A DNA stretch of 64,000 nt, from NCBI RefSeq assembly GCF_006740045.1, contig NZ_AP019749.1, forward strand, positions 4,545,001 to 4,609,000, written 5' to 3'. The DNA is from Comamonas terrigena NBRC 13299. GTDB lineage: Bacteria; Pseudomonadota; Gammaproteobacteria; Burkholderiales; Burkholderiaceae_C. Numbering within the stretch: position 1 is the first letter of the stretch; each line of letters starts with the position of its first letter. Positions 1-8,403 of the stretch are shown here, piece by piece. The notes beneath the pieces are model-generated. The model had not been told where the DNA came from. It worked only from the letters and a program-made list of their open reading frames with translations, and did not search any database. Made by a program: the position numbers and the translations under genes.

Positions 1-253
1 CGGTGGCGCAGACCAGGGCCGGCAGGCGGGCATCCACCAGGGTGTGGATCAGTTGGCCGTTGCTCATCACGATCTCCGGCGCCACCACGGCCGCCAGTGC
101 CGCCAGCGGTGCGTAGCGCAGGCCGCGCTTGAGCCATTCGGGCATGGGCAGCTCGCGCTCGGGCACCATGAAGAAGGCCCGCGTGACCAGGGTGATCACC
201 GCCAGCCCCAGGCTGGCCACATAGCCCCAGATCCAGTGTTCGCCGCCGCTCAT
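1..253 (-). CDS. azlD: AzlD family branched-chain amino acid export subunit (partial, C-terminus outside window)
   Basis: This small hydrophobic protein pairs with AzlC to form an exporter of branched-chain amino acids. Only about 84 N-terminal codons are visible, because the gene runs leftward past base 1. The translation begins [14 protein letters not shown] and continues into hydrophobic segments with the family-typical stretch LVTRAFF. A second stretch, RYAPLAALAAVVAPEI, follows. The ATG at 251-253 overlaps the azlC stop codon (ATGA), which suggests translational coupling and fits the known AzlC-AzlD pair. The assignment rests on this partial sequence and its position directly after azlC. 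Confidence 0.85.
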   Translation of the reverse strand, partial: MSGGEHWIWGYVASLGLAVITLVTRAFFMVPERELPMPEWLKRGLRYAPLAALAAVVAPEIVMSNGQLIHTLVDARLPALVCAT

Positions 254-1140
254 GCACGCTCCTTGCTGGCCGCCGCATTCGCGGCCGGGTTGGCTGCAGC
301 GGCATGCGGCCGTGCAGATGCGGTGTCGCTGCCCTCATCCAGCGGCAGCACCGGATGGTGTTCGCCCTTGGCCGGGTCCGGCGGGCGCACCGCAGGCAGC
401 GGGCGCAGACGGGCGGCACGGCGCTCGGCCTGCTCCATCAGCAGGCCCACGCTCACGGCGGCAGCAATCGCCGTCAGGATGTTGAGCTTGAGCGGCAGCG
501 CAAACGCTGCCACCGCGGCCAGCGAGGCCACGGCACAGGCCACCCAGGTGGCGCGGTCGTTGAGCATGGAGTACAGCACGCCCAGCAGCGCCAGCACGCC
601 GGCAAAGCCCAGGCCCCAGGACAGCGGAATCACATTCGCCAGGTAGATGCCGGCGATGGACGGGATCTGCCAGCCCAGCCAGTTGGACAGGGCCGCCCCC
701 CAGAAGTAGGGCACCTGCTCGGGGCGCTTCACCGCCTCGGGGTAGCGCTTGGTGAAGGCCACAAAGATCACGTCGCCGCTGAAGTAGCCGATCGCCAGCC
801 GGTGGCGCAGCCGCAGGTGCGAGAAGAAGCCGCGCCACATGGTGCTCAGGATCACAAAGCGCAGGTTCACGCAGAACGCCGTGAACCACAGCACCCACAG
901 CGGCGCCCCCACGGCCATCAGCGGCAGCACGGCCAGCTGGGCGCTGCCGGCATAGATGGTCAGCGTCATGAACACCGCCAGCGGCAGCGACATGCCGCTT
1001 TTGACCATGGCCACACCGGTGACCAGGCCCCAGGCCGCAATGCCGGGCATGGTGCCCAGCATGTCGCGCACCCCCTGCATGAAGGCCGGCTGGCGTGCAA
1101 TGCCTGTGGCCCGCTGCCACAGGACGTTCACTTCGCTCAT
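250..1140 (-). CDS. azlC: AzlC family branched-chain amino acid exporter, large subunit
   Basis: This 296-residue inner-membrane protein of the AzlC/YgaZ family is the large subunit of a two-component exporter of valine, leucine, isoleucine and analogues. The family-typical segments are visible: an early [20 protein letters not shown], then [17 protein letters not shown], then [11 protein letters not shown]. Several further membrane helices follow. I chose the ATG at 1138-1140 because a GGAG lies five bases upstream and the ATG overlaps the fmt stop codon. An open frame continues upstream of it inside fmt but looks non-coding. The charged tail of about 50 residues, rich in Pro and Ala, is longer than usual. 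The gene is probably cotranscribed with def and fmt; substrate is inferred from the family. Confidence 0.9.
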   Translation of the reverse strand: MSEVNVLWQRATGIARQPAFMQGVRDMLGTMPGIAAWGLVTGVAMVKSGMSLPLAVFMTLTIYAGSAQLAVLPLMAVGAPLWVLWFTAFCVNLRFVILSTMWRGFFSHLRLRHRLAIGYFSGDVIFVAFTKRYPEAVKRPEQVPYFWGAALSNWLGWQIPSIAGIYLANVIPLSWGLGFAGVLALLGVLYSMLNDRATWVACAVASLAAVAAFALPLKLNILTAIAAAVSVGLLMEQAERRAARLRPLPAVRPPDPAKGEHHPVLPLDEGSDTASARPHAAAANPAANAAASKERA

Positions 1141-2114
1141 GGCTGCTCCGGCAGGTGTGGCAATTGCAACTGGCTGCCCACGGGCAGCTCGAAACCGCGC
1201 AGAAAGTCCGCCGCGGCCAGCTTCTTGCCCCCGGCGCGCTGCAGCTGCGTCAAGCGCAGCGCACCTTCGCCGCAGGCCACCAGCACGCCCTGGGCGTCGG
1301 CGGCCAGCACCTGGCCGGGCTGGGCGCTGCCGTCGAAGGGCTCGGGCACGGCGGCCCACAGCTTGATGGTTTCCTCGCCCAGCTGGGTGCTGCCCCCGGG
1401 GAACGGGGTGAAGGCGCGCAGGCGGCGGTCCAGCACCGTGGCGCTTAAACGCCAGTCCATGGCGCTTTCGGCTTTCTCGATCTTGTGGGCGTAGGTCACG
1501 CCCTCGGCCGGCTGGGGCGTGCGGTGCAGGCCACCGCAGGCGCTCATCTCCAGCGCTTCCACGATCAGGCGGCCGCCCAGCGTGGCCAGCTTGTCGTGCA
1601 GGCTGCCGGTGGTGTCATCTTGTGCAATCGGCAGGCGCTCCAGCACGCACATATCGCCGGTGTCCAGGCCGATGTCCATCTGCATGATGGTCACGCCGGT
1701 TTCCGCATCCCCCGCCTCGATGGCGCGGTGGATCGGTGCCGCACCGCGCCAGCGCGGCAGCAGGGAGGCATGGATGTTCAGGCAGCCCCGGGGCGGCAGG
1801 TCCAGCACCCACTGCGGCAGGATCAGGCCGTAGGCGGCCACCACCATCACGTCGGCGCCCGCGTCCAGCAGAGCCTGGCGCGCAGCGGCCGCGTCCTCGG
1901 GGTATTTGCCGTCCAGGCGCAGGCTGCGCGGCTGCTCGACGCGGATGCCGTGCTCCAGCGCGCACTGTTTGACAGGGGAGGCCTGCAGCTTCATGCCGCG
2001 GCCGGCGGGGCGGTCGGGCTGGGTCAGCGCCAGCGGCACGTCAAAGCCTGCAGCCAGCAGGCGTTCCAAGGCCACGCGCGCGAAATCGGGCGTGCCGGCA
2101 AAAATAACTTTCAT
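1137..2114 (-). CDS. fmt: methionyl-tRNA formyltransferase
   Basis: Fmt transfers a formyl group from 10-formyl-tetrahydrofolate to the amino group of Met-tRNAfMet, making the initiator tRNA. The 325-residue protein has the usual length. The N-terminal Rossmann-like formyltransferase domain starts [12 protein letters not shown]. The conserved loop [11 protein letters not shown] is at residues 117-127. The catalytic Asn, His and Asp correspond to N113, H115 and D151. The C-terminal OB-fold domain follows from about residue 210. It shares an operon with def, which removes the same formyl group later; this is a common bacterial pairing. Its stop overlaps the azlC start. Confidence 0.97.
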   Translation of the reverse strand: MKVIFAGTPDFARVALERLLAAGFDVPLALTQPDRPAGRGMKLQASPVKQCALEHGIRVEQPRSLRLDGKYPEDAAAARQALLDAGADVMVVAAYGLILPQWVLDLPPRGCLNIHASLLPRWRGAAPIHRAIEAGDAETGVTIMQMDIGLDTGDMCVLERLPIAQDDTTGSLHDKLATLGGRLIVEALEMSACGGLHRTPQPAEGVTYAHKIEKAESAMDWRLSATVLDRRLRAFTPFPGGSTQLGEETIKLWAAVPEPFDGSAQPGQVLAADAQGVLVACGEGALRLTQLQRAGGKKLAAADFLRGFELPVGSQLQLPHLPEQP

Positions 2115-2192
2115 GGGTTCAACCAGTCTGCGGACCAGCCCCGGTCCGGAAAAAACGATGCACCGCCGCCAGGCCGTGTGCGGGCGACGCTG

Positions 2193-2711
2193 TCAGCGAC
2201 GGTCGTCGTCGTTGCGCCACTCGTCGGTAAACATGATGCGCTGCACCACGCGCTGCGGATCCAGGAACACATGGGCCAGGCGGTCTCCGCCATTTTCGCG
2301 GAAACGGTAGGTCCAGATGTCGCCTTTGAAATTGGCCACCCCCTCCACCAGCGCCGGCTTGCCGAAGTAGCGGTAGACGCTGTCCTGCGTGTCCACGCCA
2401 GGGCGCAGCTGGTGGAAATCGGAAGGGTTGAGCACCTGGCGCACAGACAACAGGCGCTGTCCGCTATCAAAATCAAAGTGATAGATTTGCTGCCCCATGG
2501 GCTGGCGGCTGTAGACCCAGCGCTCGCCGCCATCCGGCAGCGGGTTGCGCACCTGGGGCTGCCCCATGTCCTGCAGGATCTGGCTGGCCGGCGTGCCGGG
2601 CTTTTGCCATTCGGGCACGGCGCAGGCGGTGAGTGCCAGCGCCACCACGGCCATGCCGGCCGCTGCACACACCCAGCGCGCCAGTCGGTGGAGCACTGGG
2701 TGGGCGATCAT
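2193..2711 (-). CDS. hypothetical lipoprotein between def and fmt
   Basis: This 172-residue protein carries a signal sequence with a lipobox-like LTAC ending at Cys30, so it is probably an outer-membrane lipoprotein. The mature part contains [12 protein letters not shown] and [15 protein letters not shown], and later [16 protein letters not shown]. The two similar modules resemble the small SmpA/BamE-like lipoproteins that read out a conserved Tyr/Phe pattern, but this is only a resemblance. The ATG at 2709-2711 overlaps the def stop codon, and 78 bases separate its stop from fmt. It therefore looks like a fixed operon member. Its function is unknown. Confidence 0.8.
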   Translation of the reverse strand: MIAHPVLHRLARWVCAAAGMAVVALALTACAVPEWQKPGTPASQILQDMGQPQVRNPLPDGGERWVYSRQPMGQQIYHFDFDSGQRLLSVRQVLNPSDFHQLRPGVDTQDSVYRYFGKPALVEGVANFKGDIWTYRFRENGGDRLAHVFLDPQRVVQRIMFTDEWRNDDDRR

Positions 2712-3220
2712 CCGCGTTCTGCCTCGCGCTGCTGCTTGACCATCTTGGTCTTGATGCGGTTGCGCTTCAGGGGGGACAGGTATTCGACGAAGACCTTGCC
2801 CATCAGGTGGTCCATCTCGTGCTGGATGCAGATCGCCAGCAGACCGTCGGCTTCGATCTCGCGGCTCTGGCCCTGTTCGTCCAGGGCCTTGATCTTCACG
2901 GCGATGGAGCGCTCCACGCCGTCGTAGATGCCGGGCACCGACAGGCAGCCTTCTTCGCCCAGCTGCTTTTCCTCGCTGGCCCACAGGATTTCCGGGTTGA
3001 TCAGCACCAGGGGCTGGTCACGGTCCTGCGACACGTCGATCACGATCAGACGCTCGTGAAAATCCACCTGCGTCGCTGCCAGTCCGATGCCATTGGCGTC
3101 GTACATGGTCTCGAACATGTGCGCCACCTGGGTGCGGATGCGGTCATCCACCTGGGCCACAGGCTGCGCCACCTTGTGCAGGCGTGGATCGGGATAGCAG
3201 AGGATAGGAAGAAGTGCCAT
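2708..3220 (-). CDS. def: peptide deformylase
   Basis: Def removes the N-formyl group from nascent proteins. The 170-residue product has all three family motifs: GIGLAATQ at 44-51, EGCLS at 90-94 and QHEMDHL at 133-139. The metal ligands are C92, H134 and H138, and the catalytic glutamate is E135. I chose the ATG at 3218-3220 because [14 protein letters not shown] is the standard start; an open frame further upstream looks non-coding. It is the first gene of a leftward operon with a lipoprotein and fmt, and is divergent from dprA with about 208 bases between the two starts. Confidence 0.97.
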   Translation of the reverse strand: MALLPILCYPDPRLHKVAQPVAQVDDRIRTQVAHMFETMYDANGIGLAATQVDFHERLIVIDVSQDRDQPLVLINPEILWASEEKQLGEEGCLSVPGIYDGVERSIAVKIKALDEQGQSREIEADGLLAICIQHEMDHLMGKVFVEYLSPLKRNRIKTKMVKQQREAERG

Positions 3221-3428
3221 GGCAGATGCAAGAACAGATGTCGCTATTTTCGCCACTTTTGCCGCTGGCCGCCATGCAGCCGACCGATAGGCATTGCCCA
3301 CTCCGGGGCATGGGCTGAAAATTTCCGCCATGGCCCGGTCGTGCGCGGCCCCATTCCACAGTTCTACCGTTCCGCCATGCCCCCCATGGCACGGCCGCCC
3401 GCCCACCGCCCTCCCTCACCCAGCACCC

Positions 3429-4682
3429 ATGCCCTCTGCCCTGACCCTGTCGCAAGACGAACTGGCCGCCTGGCTGCGGCTGGCCCTGACCCCAGGCGTC
3501 GGCAACGGCGCCGCCCGGCGCCTGCTGGCACGCTTTGGCCAGCCCGGAGCCATCTTCAGCCAGAGCACAGCAGCGCTGCATAGCTGCGTGCATGCCAGCC
3601 AGGCCGCGCAGTTGCACCAGCACCCGCCCGGCTGGGACACCGCCCTGGACACCGCATGGACCTGGCTGCAGAACGCGGGGGCAGCGGAGGCAGAAGGCTG
3701 TGGCCGCGCCCTGATCCCACTGGGCGACCCCCGCTATCCCCCGGCCCTGCTGCAGATCGAAGACCCGCCGCTGATGCTCTACGCCCTGGGCCCCGCGGCC
3801 TGGCTGGCGCAGCCCGTGCCGCTGCTGGACAGCCGCTGCGCGCTGGCCATCGTCGGCTCGCGCAACCCCACGGCCCAGGGGAGCGAAAACGCCCGCAGCT
3901 TTGCCCAGACGCTGGCCCGGCAAGGCTGGTGCGTGGTGTCCGGGCTGGCGCTGGGCGTCGATGGCGCGGCCCACCAGGGCGCACTGGAATCCGCACCGCA
4001 GGCGCTGCCGAGCGCCGTGCGCCCCTGCACCGTGGCCGTGGTGGGCACCGGCATCGACCGGGTCTACCCGCGCAGCCACCAGGCGCTGGCCCATGCCATC
4101 GTGCGCCAGGGCTTCATCCTCAGCGAATACCCGCTGGGCACGCCGCCGCTGGCGGCCAACTTTCCCAAGCGCAACCGGCTGATCGCCGGCCTGTCGGCCG
4201 GCACCTTGGTGGTGGAAGCGGCCTTGGCCTCGAGCTCGCTGATCACGGCACGGCTGGCGGCCGAGCAAGGCCGCGAGGTGTTTGCCATTCCCGGCTCCAT
4301 CCACGCCCCACAGGCCAAGGGCTGCCACACGCTGCTGCGCGAGGGCGCCAAGCTGGTGGAATCGGTGCAGGACATTCTGGAAGAGCTGCCCGCCGCCCGG
4401 CAGGCGCTGGACCGGCTGACGCAGGCGGCCTCCACCCCAACCCCGACCTCCGCGTCCCCCGCCGCTGCGTCGGCCGCCGCAACAGTGACCCCCAGCCCCA
4501 GCACCGCGGCCGAACACCCGGTGCTGGCCGCGCTGGGCTTTGACCCCATGGGCCTGGACCAGCTGCAGGGCCGCACCGGCTGGAACACGGCCGCGCTGCA
4601 AGGCTGGCTGCTGGAGCAGGAACTGGACGGCCAGGTGGCCCGCCTGCCCGGCGGACTGTTCCAGCGCCTGGTGCGCAGCTGA
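3429..4682 (+). CDS. dprA: DNA-processing protein DprA/Smf
   Basis: DprA binds incoming single-stranded DNA and loads RecA during natural transformation. The 417-residue protein has an N-terminal SAM-like region of about 70 residues, then the Rossmann-fold core with VGSRNPT at 142-148, SGLALGVDGAAH at 171-182 and GTGIDRVYP at 206-214. A C-terminal winged helix follows a Pro/Thr/Ala-rich linker. A short insertion of about a dozen residues after GAL at 186 is not typical of the core. The start at ATG 3429 (MPSALTLSQDEL) fits family length; the upstream in-frame stretch is Pro-rich and looks non-coding. Competence of this organism is not proven by dprA alone. Confidence 0.93.
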   Translation: MPSALTLSQDELAAWLRLALTPGVGNGAARRLLARFGQPGAIFSQSTAALHSCVHASQAAQLHQHPPGWDTALDTAWTWLQNAGAAEAEGCGRALIPLGDPRYPPALLQIEDPPLMLYALGPAAWLAQPVPLLDSRCALAIVGSRNPTAQGSENARSFAQTLARQGWCVVSGLALGVDGAAHQGALESAPQALPSAVRPCTVAVVGTGIDRVYPRSHQALAHAIVRQGFILSEYPLGTPPLAANFPKRNRLIAGLSAGTLVVEAALASSSLITARLAAEQGREVFAIPGSIHAPQAKGCHTLLREGAKLVESVQDILEELPAARQALDRLTQAASTPTPTSASPAAASAAATVTPSPSTAAEHPVLAALGFDPMGLDQLQGRTGWNTAALQGWLLEQELDGQVARLPGGLFQRLVRS

Positions 4683-4771
4683 GCGGCCCGCTGGTGCCGC
4701 GCCGGCGTGTGCAGAGCCAGGGCGACCACTGCGGCAATCGGCATCACTGCCCAGGCGCCGCCAGGCCATAG

Positions 4772-4794
4772 AAAAAGGCACCCGAAGGTGCCTT
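4772..4794 (-). terminator. rho-independent terminator of yajC-secD-secF
   Basis: Read on the minus strand, AAGGCACC and GGTGCCTT form an 8-bp perfect stem around a four-base loop, followed by a run of T. It lies 25 bases after the secF stop codon, where the leftward operon should end. Confidence 0.85.
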
Positions 4795-4818
4795 GGCATT
4801 GCGTATGCAGCGAGGGGG

Positions 4819-5772
4819 TCAGACCACCGCGCCCGAATTCGGGTCGTTGGGGTCGCCTTCCTTGCGCACCGGCGCCTTCACCAGGTCTTCACGCTTGACG
4901 CCCAGCCACATGGCAATGGCGGCGGCCACGAACACCGAGGAGTAGATGCCGAACAGAATGCCGATGGTCAGCGCCAGCGCAAAGTAATGCAGGCTGGGGC
5001 CGCCGAAGAAGAACATGGACAGCACCATGGCTTCGGTCGACGCGTGGGTGATGATGGTGCGGCTCATCGTCGAGGTGATGGCGTGGTCGATCACCTCGTG
5101 GGTGCTGAGCTTGCGGAATTTGCGGAAGGCTTCGCGGATCCGGTCAAAGATCACCACCGACTCGTTGACCGAGTAGCCCAGCACAGCCAGCACGCCGGCC
5201 AGCACCGCCAGCGAGAACTCCCACTGGAAGAAGGCGAAGAAGCCCAGAATGATCACCACGTCGTGCAGGTTGGCGATCACCGCCGCCACGCCGAACTTCC
5301 ACTCGAAGCGGAACGCCAGGTAGATCACGATGCCCAGCACCACCATGCCCAGCGCCATCAGGCCGCCGTGCACCAGTTCCTCGCCAACCTGCGGGCCGAC
5401 GAACTCGGTGCGGCGCAAGGTGACCTCCGGATCTTCTGCCTGCAGCGCACCCAGCACCTGCTCGCTTTGCTGGGCCGAGGTGACGCCCTTTTGCACCGGC
5501 AGGCGGATCATCACGTCGCGCGAGGTGCCGAAGTTCTGCACCACCACGTCGCTGTAGCCCAGGCTGGCGACCTTGTCGCGCACCTTGCCGATGTCGGCGG
5601 TCTGCTGGTAGGCCACTTCCATGACCGTGCCGCCGGTGAATTCCACCGACAGGTGCAGGCCCCGGGTGAACAGGAAGAACACTGCCAGGGCAAAGGTGAT
5701 GAAGGACACCGCGTTGAGGACCAACGCGTACTTCATGAAGGGAATGTCTTTTCTGATGCGGAAGAACTCCAT
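4819..5772 (-). CDS. secF: protein translocase subunit SecF
   Basis: SecF forms a complex with SecD in the inner membrane and uses the proton gradient to help complete protein export through SecYEG. The 317-residue protein has the usual layout: a first membrane helix near residue 15-33, a periplasmic domain containing VEFTGGTVMEV, and five further helices in the C-terminal half. The signature VLGYSVNESVVIFDRIRE is clear. The start at 5770-5772 has a strong Shine-Dalgarno (AAGGAGG) on the minus strand. It follows secD after 11 bases and is the last gene of its operon. Confidence 0.97.
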   Translation of the reverse strand: MEFFRIRKDIPFMKYALVLNAVSFITFALAVFFLFTRGLHLSVEFTGGTVMEVAYQQTADIGKVRDKVASLGYSDVVVQNFGTSRDVMIRLPVQKGVTSAQQSEQVLGALQAEDPEVTLRRTEFVGPQVGEELVHGGLMALGMVVLGIVIYLAFRFEWKFGVAAVIANLHDVVIILGFFAFFQWEFSLAVLAGVLAVLGYSVNESVVIFDRIREAFRKFRKLSTHEVIDHAITSTMSRTIITHASTEAMVLSMFFFGGPSLHYFALALTIGILFGIYSSVFVAAAIAMWLGVKREDLVKAPVRKEGDPNDPNSGAVV

Positions 5773-5783
5773 GGTCTTCCTCC

Positions 5784-7685
5784 TTAATTGCTGTTGCCGC
5801 GGGAGGCCACGGAACGGTGGTCATCGCCCTCGGGCTTCCACACCTGGCCAATGGACACGCTCTTGAGCTTCTTGCGGCGGCCATACCAGAGGTTGACCAG
5901 GCCACGCGAGAAGAACACGGCCGAGAACATGCTGGTGACGATGCCGATGCAGTGCACCACGGCAAAGCCGCGCACCACACCGGTACCGAAGGCCAGCAAG
6001 GCCAGACCGGCGATCAGCGTGGTCACGTTCGAGTCCAGGATGGTGTGCCAGGCGTTTTCGTAGCCGGCCTGGATGGCCGCCTGCGGCGAAGCGCCGGCAC
6101 GCAGTTCTTCCCGGATGCGCTCGTTGATCAGCACGTTCGAGTCGATGGCCACACCGATGGCCAGGGCCATGGCGGCAATACCGGGCAGGGTCAGCGTGGC
6201 CTGCAGCATGGACAGAATGGCCAGCAGCAGCAGCACGTTCACGCCCAGGGCGATGGTGGAGATCACACCGAACACCATGTAGTACAGGCACATGAAGACG
6301 GCAATCGCCACCATGCCCCAGACCACGGAATGGATGCCGCGGTTGATGTTGTCGGCACCCAGACTGGGGCCGATGGTGTATTCCTCGATGATTTCCATCG
6401 GCGCGGCCAGGGAACCGGCGCGCAGCAGCAGCGAGGTGTCGTTGGCTTCCACCGTGGTCATGCGGCCGGAAATCTGCACGCGACCGCCACCGATTTCGGA
6501 ACGGATCACGGGAGCGGTCACGACCTCGCCCTTGCCCTTTTCGAACAGGATGATGGCCATGCGCTTGCCCACGTTCTCGCGGGTCACGTCCTTGAAGATG
6601 CGCGAACCCTTGGCATCCAGCGTCAGATTGACGGTGGGCTCCTGGGTCTGGCTGTCAAAGCCGGGCTGAGCGTCGGTCAGGTTCTCGCCGGTCAGCACCA
6701 CCTGCTTCTTGACGATCAGCGACTGGCCGTTGCGGTCGTTGTACTTCTCGGTGCCGAAGGGCACGGGGCCGGAGCCCATTTCGGCAGAGCGCGCCTCGGA
6801 GGACTCGTCCACCATGCGCACTTCCAGCGTGGCGGTGCGGCCCAGGATGTCCTTGGCCTTGGCGGTGTCCTGCACGCCGGGCAGTTGCACCACGATGCGG
6901 TCCAGGCCTTGCTGCTGGATCACCGGCTCGGCCACGCCCAGCTCGTTGATCCGGTTGTGCAGCGTGGTCATGTTCTGCTTGAGCGCCTGTTCCTGCACCT
7001 TGCGCAGGGCTTCGGGCTTGATGGTGGCGCGCAGCACAAAGCCGTCGCTGCCATCGGGCACATCGCTGGCCTGCAGATCGGGGAACTGGTCGGCAATCAG
7101 GTTGCGCGCGGCCGTCAGCGTCGCCTGGTCGCGCACGCGCACTTCGACGGTCTGGCCGTCACGCGAGATGCCGCCATGGCGGATGTTCTTGTCGCGCAGC
7201 ATGGTGCGCAGGTCGCCGGCCAGGGACTCGGCCTTCTTGGTCAGCGCGGCCTGCATGTCCACCTGCAGCATGAAGTGCACGCCACCACGCAGGTCCAGAC
7301 CCAGGTACATGGGCTTGGCGCCCAGGGCGGTGAGCCAGTCGGGCGAACGCGAGACGAGGTTCAGCGCCACGATGTAGGCGGGGTCGGTCGCATCGGTGAT
7401 CAGCGCACGCTGGATCACGTCCTTGGCCTTGAGCTGGTCGTCCGGCGTATCAAACCGGGCACGGACCGAAGTGCCCTCCAGGGCCAGGTGATCGGTCGGC
7501 AGGCTGGCAGCCTGCAAGGCGGTCTGCACTTTCTGCAGCACCGCATCGTCCACCTTGACGGTGGACTTGGCCGACGACACCTGCACCGCAGGCGCCTCGC
7601 CAAAGAAATTCGGCAGGGTGTAGACCACCCCCACCAGTAGCGCGATCACAATGATCGCGTACTTCCAGACCGGGTATCGGTTCAT
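5784..7685 (-). CDS. secD: protein translocase subunit SecD
   Basis: SecD is the larger partner of SecF in the accessory translocase. The 633-residue protein has an N-terminal helix (residues about 8-25), a large periplasmic P1 region containing LGLDLRGGVHFMLQVD, and a C-terminal six-helix domain with GVAIDSNVLINERIREE. It is about the length of E. coli SecD. It lies between yajC (77 bases upstream) and secF (11 bases downstream), the standard order. Confidence 0.97.
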   Translation of the reverse strand: MNRYPVWKYAIIVIALLVGVVYTLPNFFGEAPAVQVSSAKSTVKVDDAVLQKVQTALQAASLPTDHLALEGTSVRARFDTPDDQLKAKDVIQRALITDATDPAYIVALNLVSRSPDWLTALGAKPMYLGLDLRGGVHFMLQVDMQAALTKKAESLAGDLRTMLRDKNIRHGGISRDGQTVEVRVRDQATLTAARNLIADQFPDLQASDVPDGSDGFVLRATIKPEALRKVQEQALKQNMTTLHNRINELGVAEPVIQQQGLDRIVVQLPGVQDTAKAKDILGRTATLEVRMVDESSEARSAEMGSGPVPFGTEKYNDRNGQSLIVKKQVVLTGENLTDAQPGFDSQTQEPTVNLTLDAKGSRIFKDVTRENVGKRMAIILFEKGKGEVVTAPVIRSEIGGGRVQISGRMTTVEANDTSLLLRAGSLAAPMEIIEEYTIGPSLGADNINRGIHSVVWGMVAIAVFMCLYYMVFGVISTIALGVNVLLLLAILSMLQATLTLPGIAAMALAIGVAIDSNVLINERIREELRAGASPQAAIQAGYENAWHTILDSNVTTLIAGLALLAFGTGVVRGFAVVHCIGIVTSMFSAVFFSRGLVNLWYGRRKKLKSVSIGQVWKPEGDDHRSVASRGNSN

Positions 7686-7762
7686 GCTCGCGCTCTTCTC
7701 TCACACAGGGCGTGAGAGGGCAGGGCGCGCCATCGGCCGTCCGGCCCGCTCACAAAAAGGGC

Positions 7763-8104
7763 TTACTTGGTACCGACGGTGCCCTTGGGCAGCACCTGGA
7801 CCACGGCGCTGCGCTGCACTTGCACAACGACACCATTGGCGATTTCGATGAACAGGAACTGCTCGTTCAGGTCATTCACCTTGCCCAGCAGACCACCGCC
7901 GGTGGCCACTTCGTCGCCCTTGGCCAGGGCTTCCACCATGCTGCGGTGTTCCTTCTGGCGCTTCATCTGGGGGCGGATCATCACGAAGTACATCACCGCG
8001 AAGATCGCCACCATCGGCAGCACGTTGGTGGTGAGCGAGGACATCATGTCGCCACCGGCAGCAGCGGCAGGAGCGGTCTGGGCGAAAGCGGAAGAAATAA
8101 ACAC
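7763..8104 (-). CDS. yajC: preprotein translocase subunit YajC
   Basis: YajC is a small single-span membrane protein that associates with SecDF. The 113-residue product has an N-terminal Ala-rich stretch, one helix around LPMVAIFAVMYFVMI, the conserved RPQMKRQKEH that follows it, and the conserved GDEVATGGGLLGKV. The start appears to be GTG at 8102-8104 with GGAG six bases before it. An alternative is an ATG at codon 20 or 21, but that would remove family-conserved sequence. It heads the yajC-secD-secF operon; no tgt or queA gene precedes it here. Confidence 0.95.
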   Translation of the reverse strand: MFISSAFAQTAPAAAAGGDMMSSLTTNVLPMVAIFAVMYFVMIRPQMKRQKEHRSMVEALAKGDEVATGGGLLGKVNDLNEQFLFIEIANGVVVQVQRSAVVQVLPKGTVGTK

Positions 8105-8278
8105 GGAGGAGCTCCAGTTTGGAATGTTCTAGATAAAACGGCTGCCTGCAACCGCAAAAAGTCCCAGGCGAACGGGACATTGTATGCGGCCCTCTCTGGC
8201 GGCGCAGGGGCTATTCCAAGCTGGCGGCGGGTTTTTGCCTCCACCGCCGCCGACAGCGGTCCGCAGGCAAGGTAGCCA

Positions 8279-8316
8279 GAAAAAACTGGCGCAACCGCTC
8301 CATGCCGTTGCGCCAG
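8279..8316 (-). terminator. rho-independent terminator after the 2-oxoacid oxidoreductase gene
   Basis: On the minus strand a perfect 10-bp stem, CTGGCGCAAC and GTTGCGCCAG, closes an 11-base loop and is followed by TTTTT. It begins 88 bases past the stop codon of the gene at 8404-12003 and separates it from yajC. Confidence 0.8.
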
Positions 8317-8403
8317 CCACCACCCCACCTTACCCTCGCAAGCCCTGGCCCGGAGGCCATCGCAGCGCCCTGCCGGCCAGCGGCAGGGCATTTCCTCAGG
8401 CGA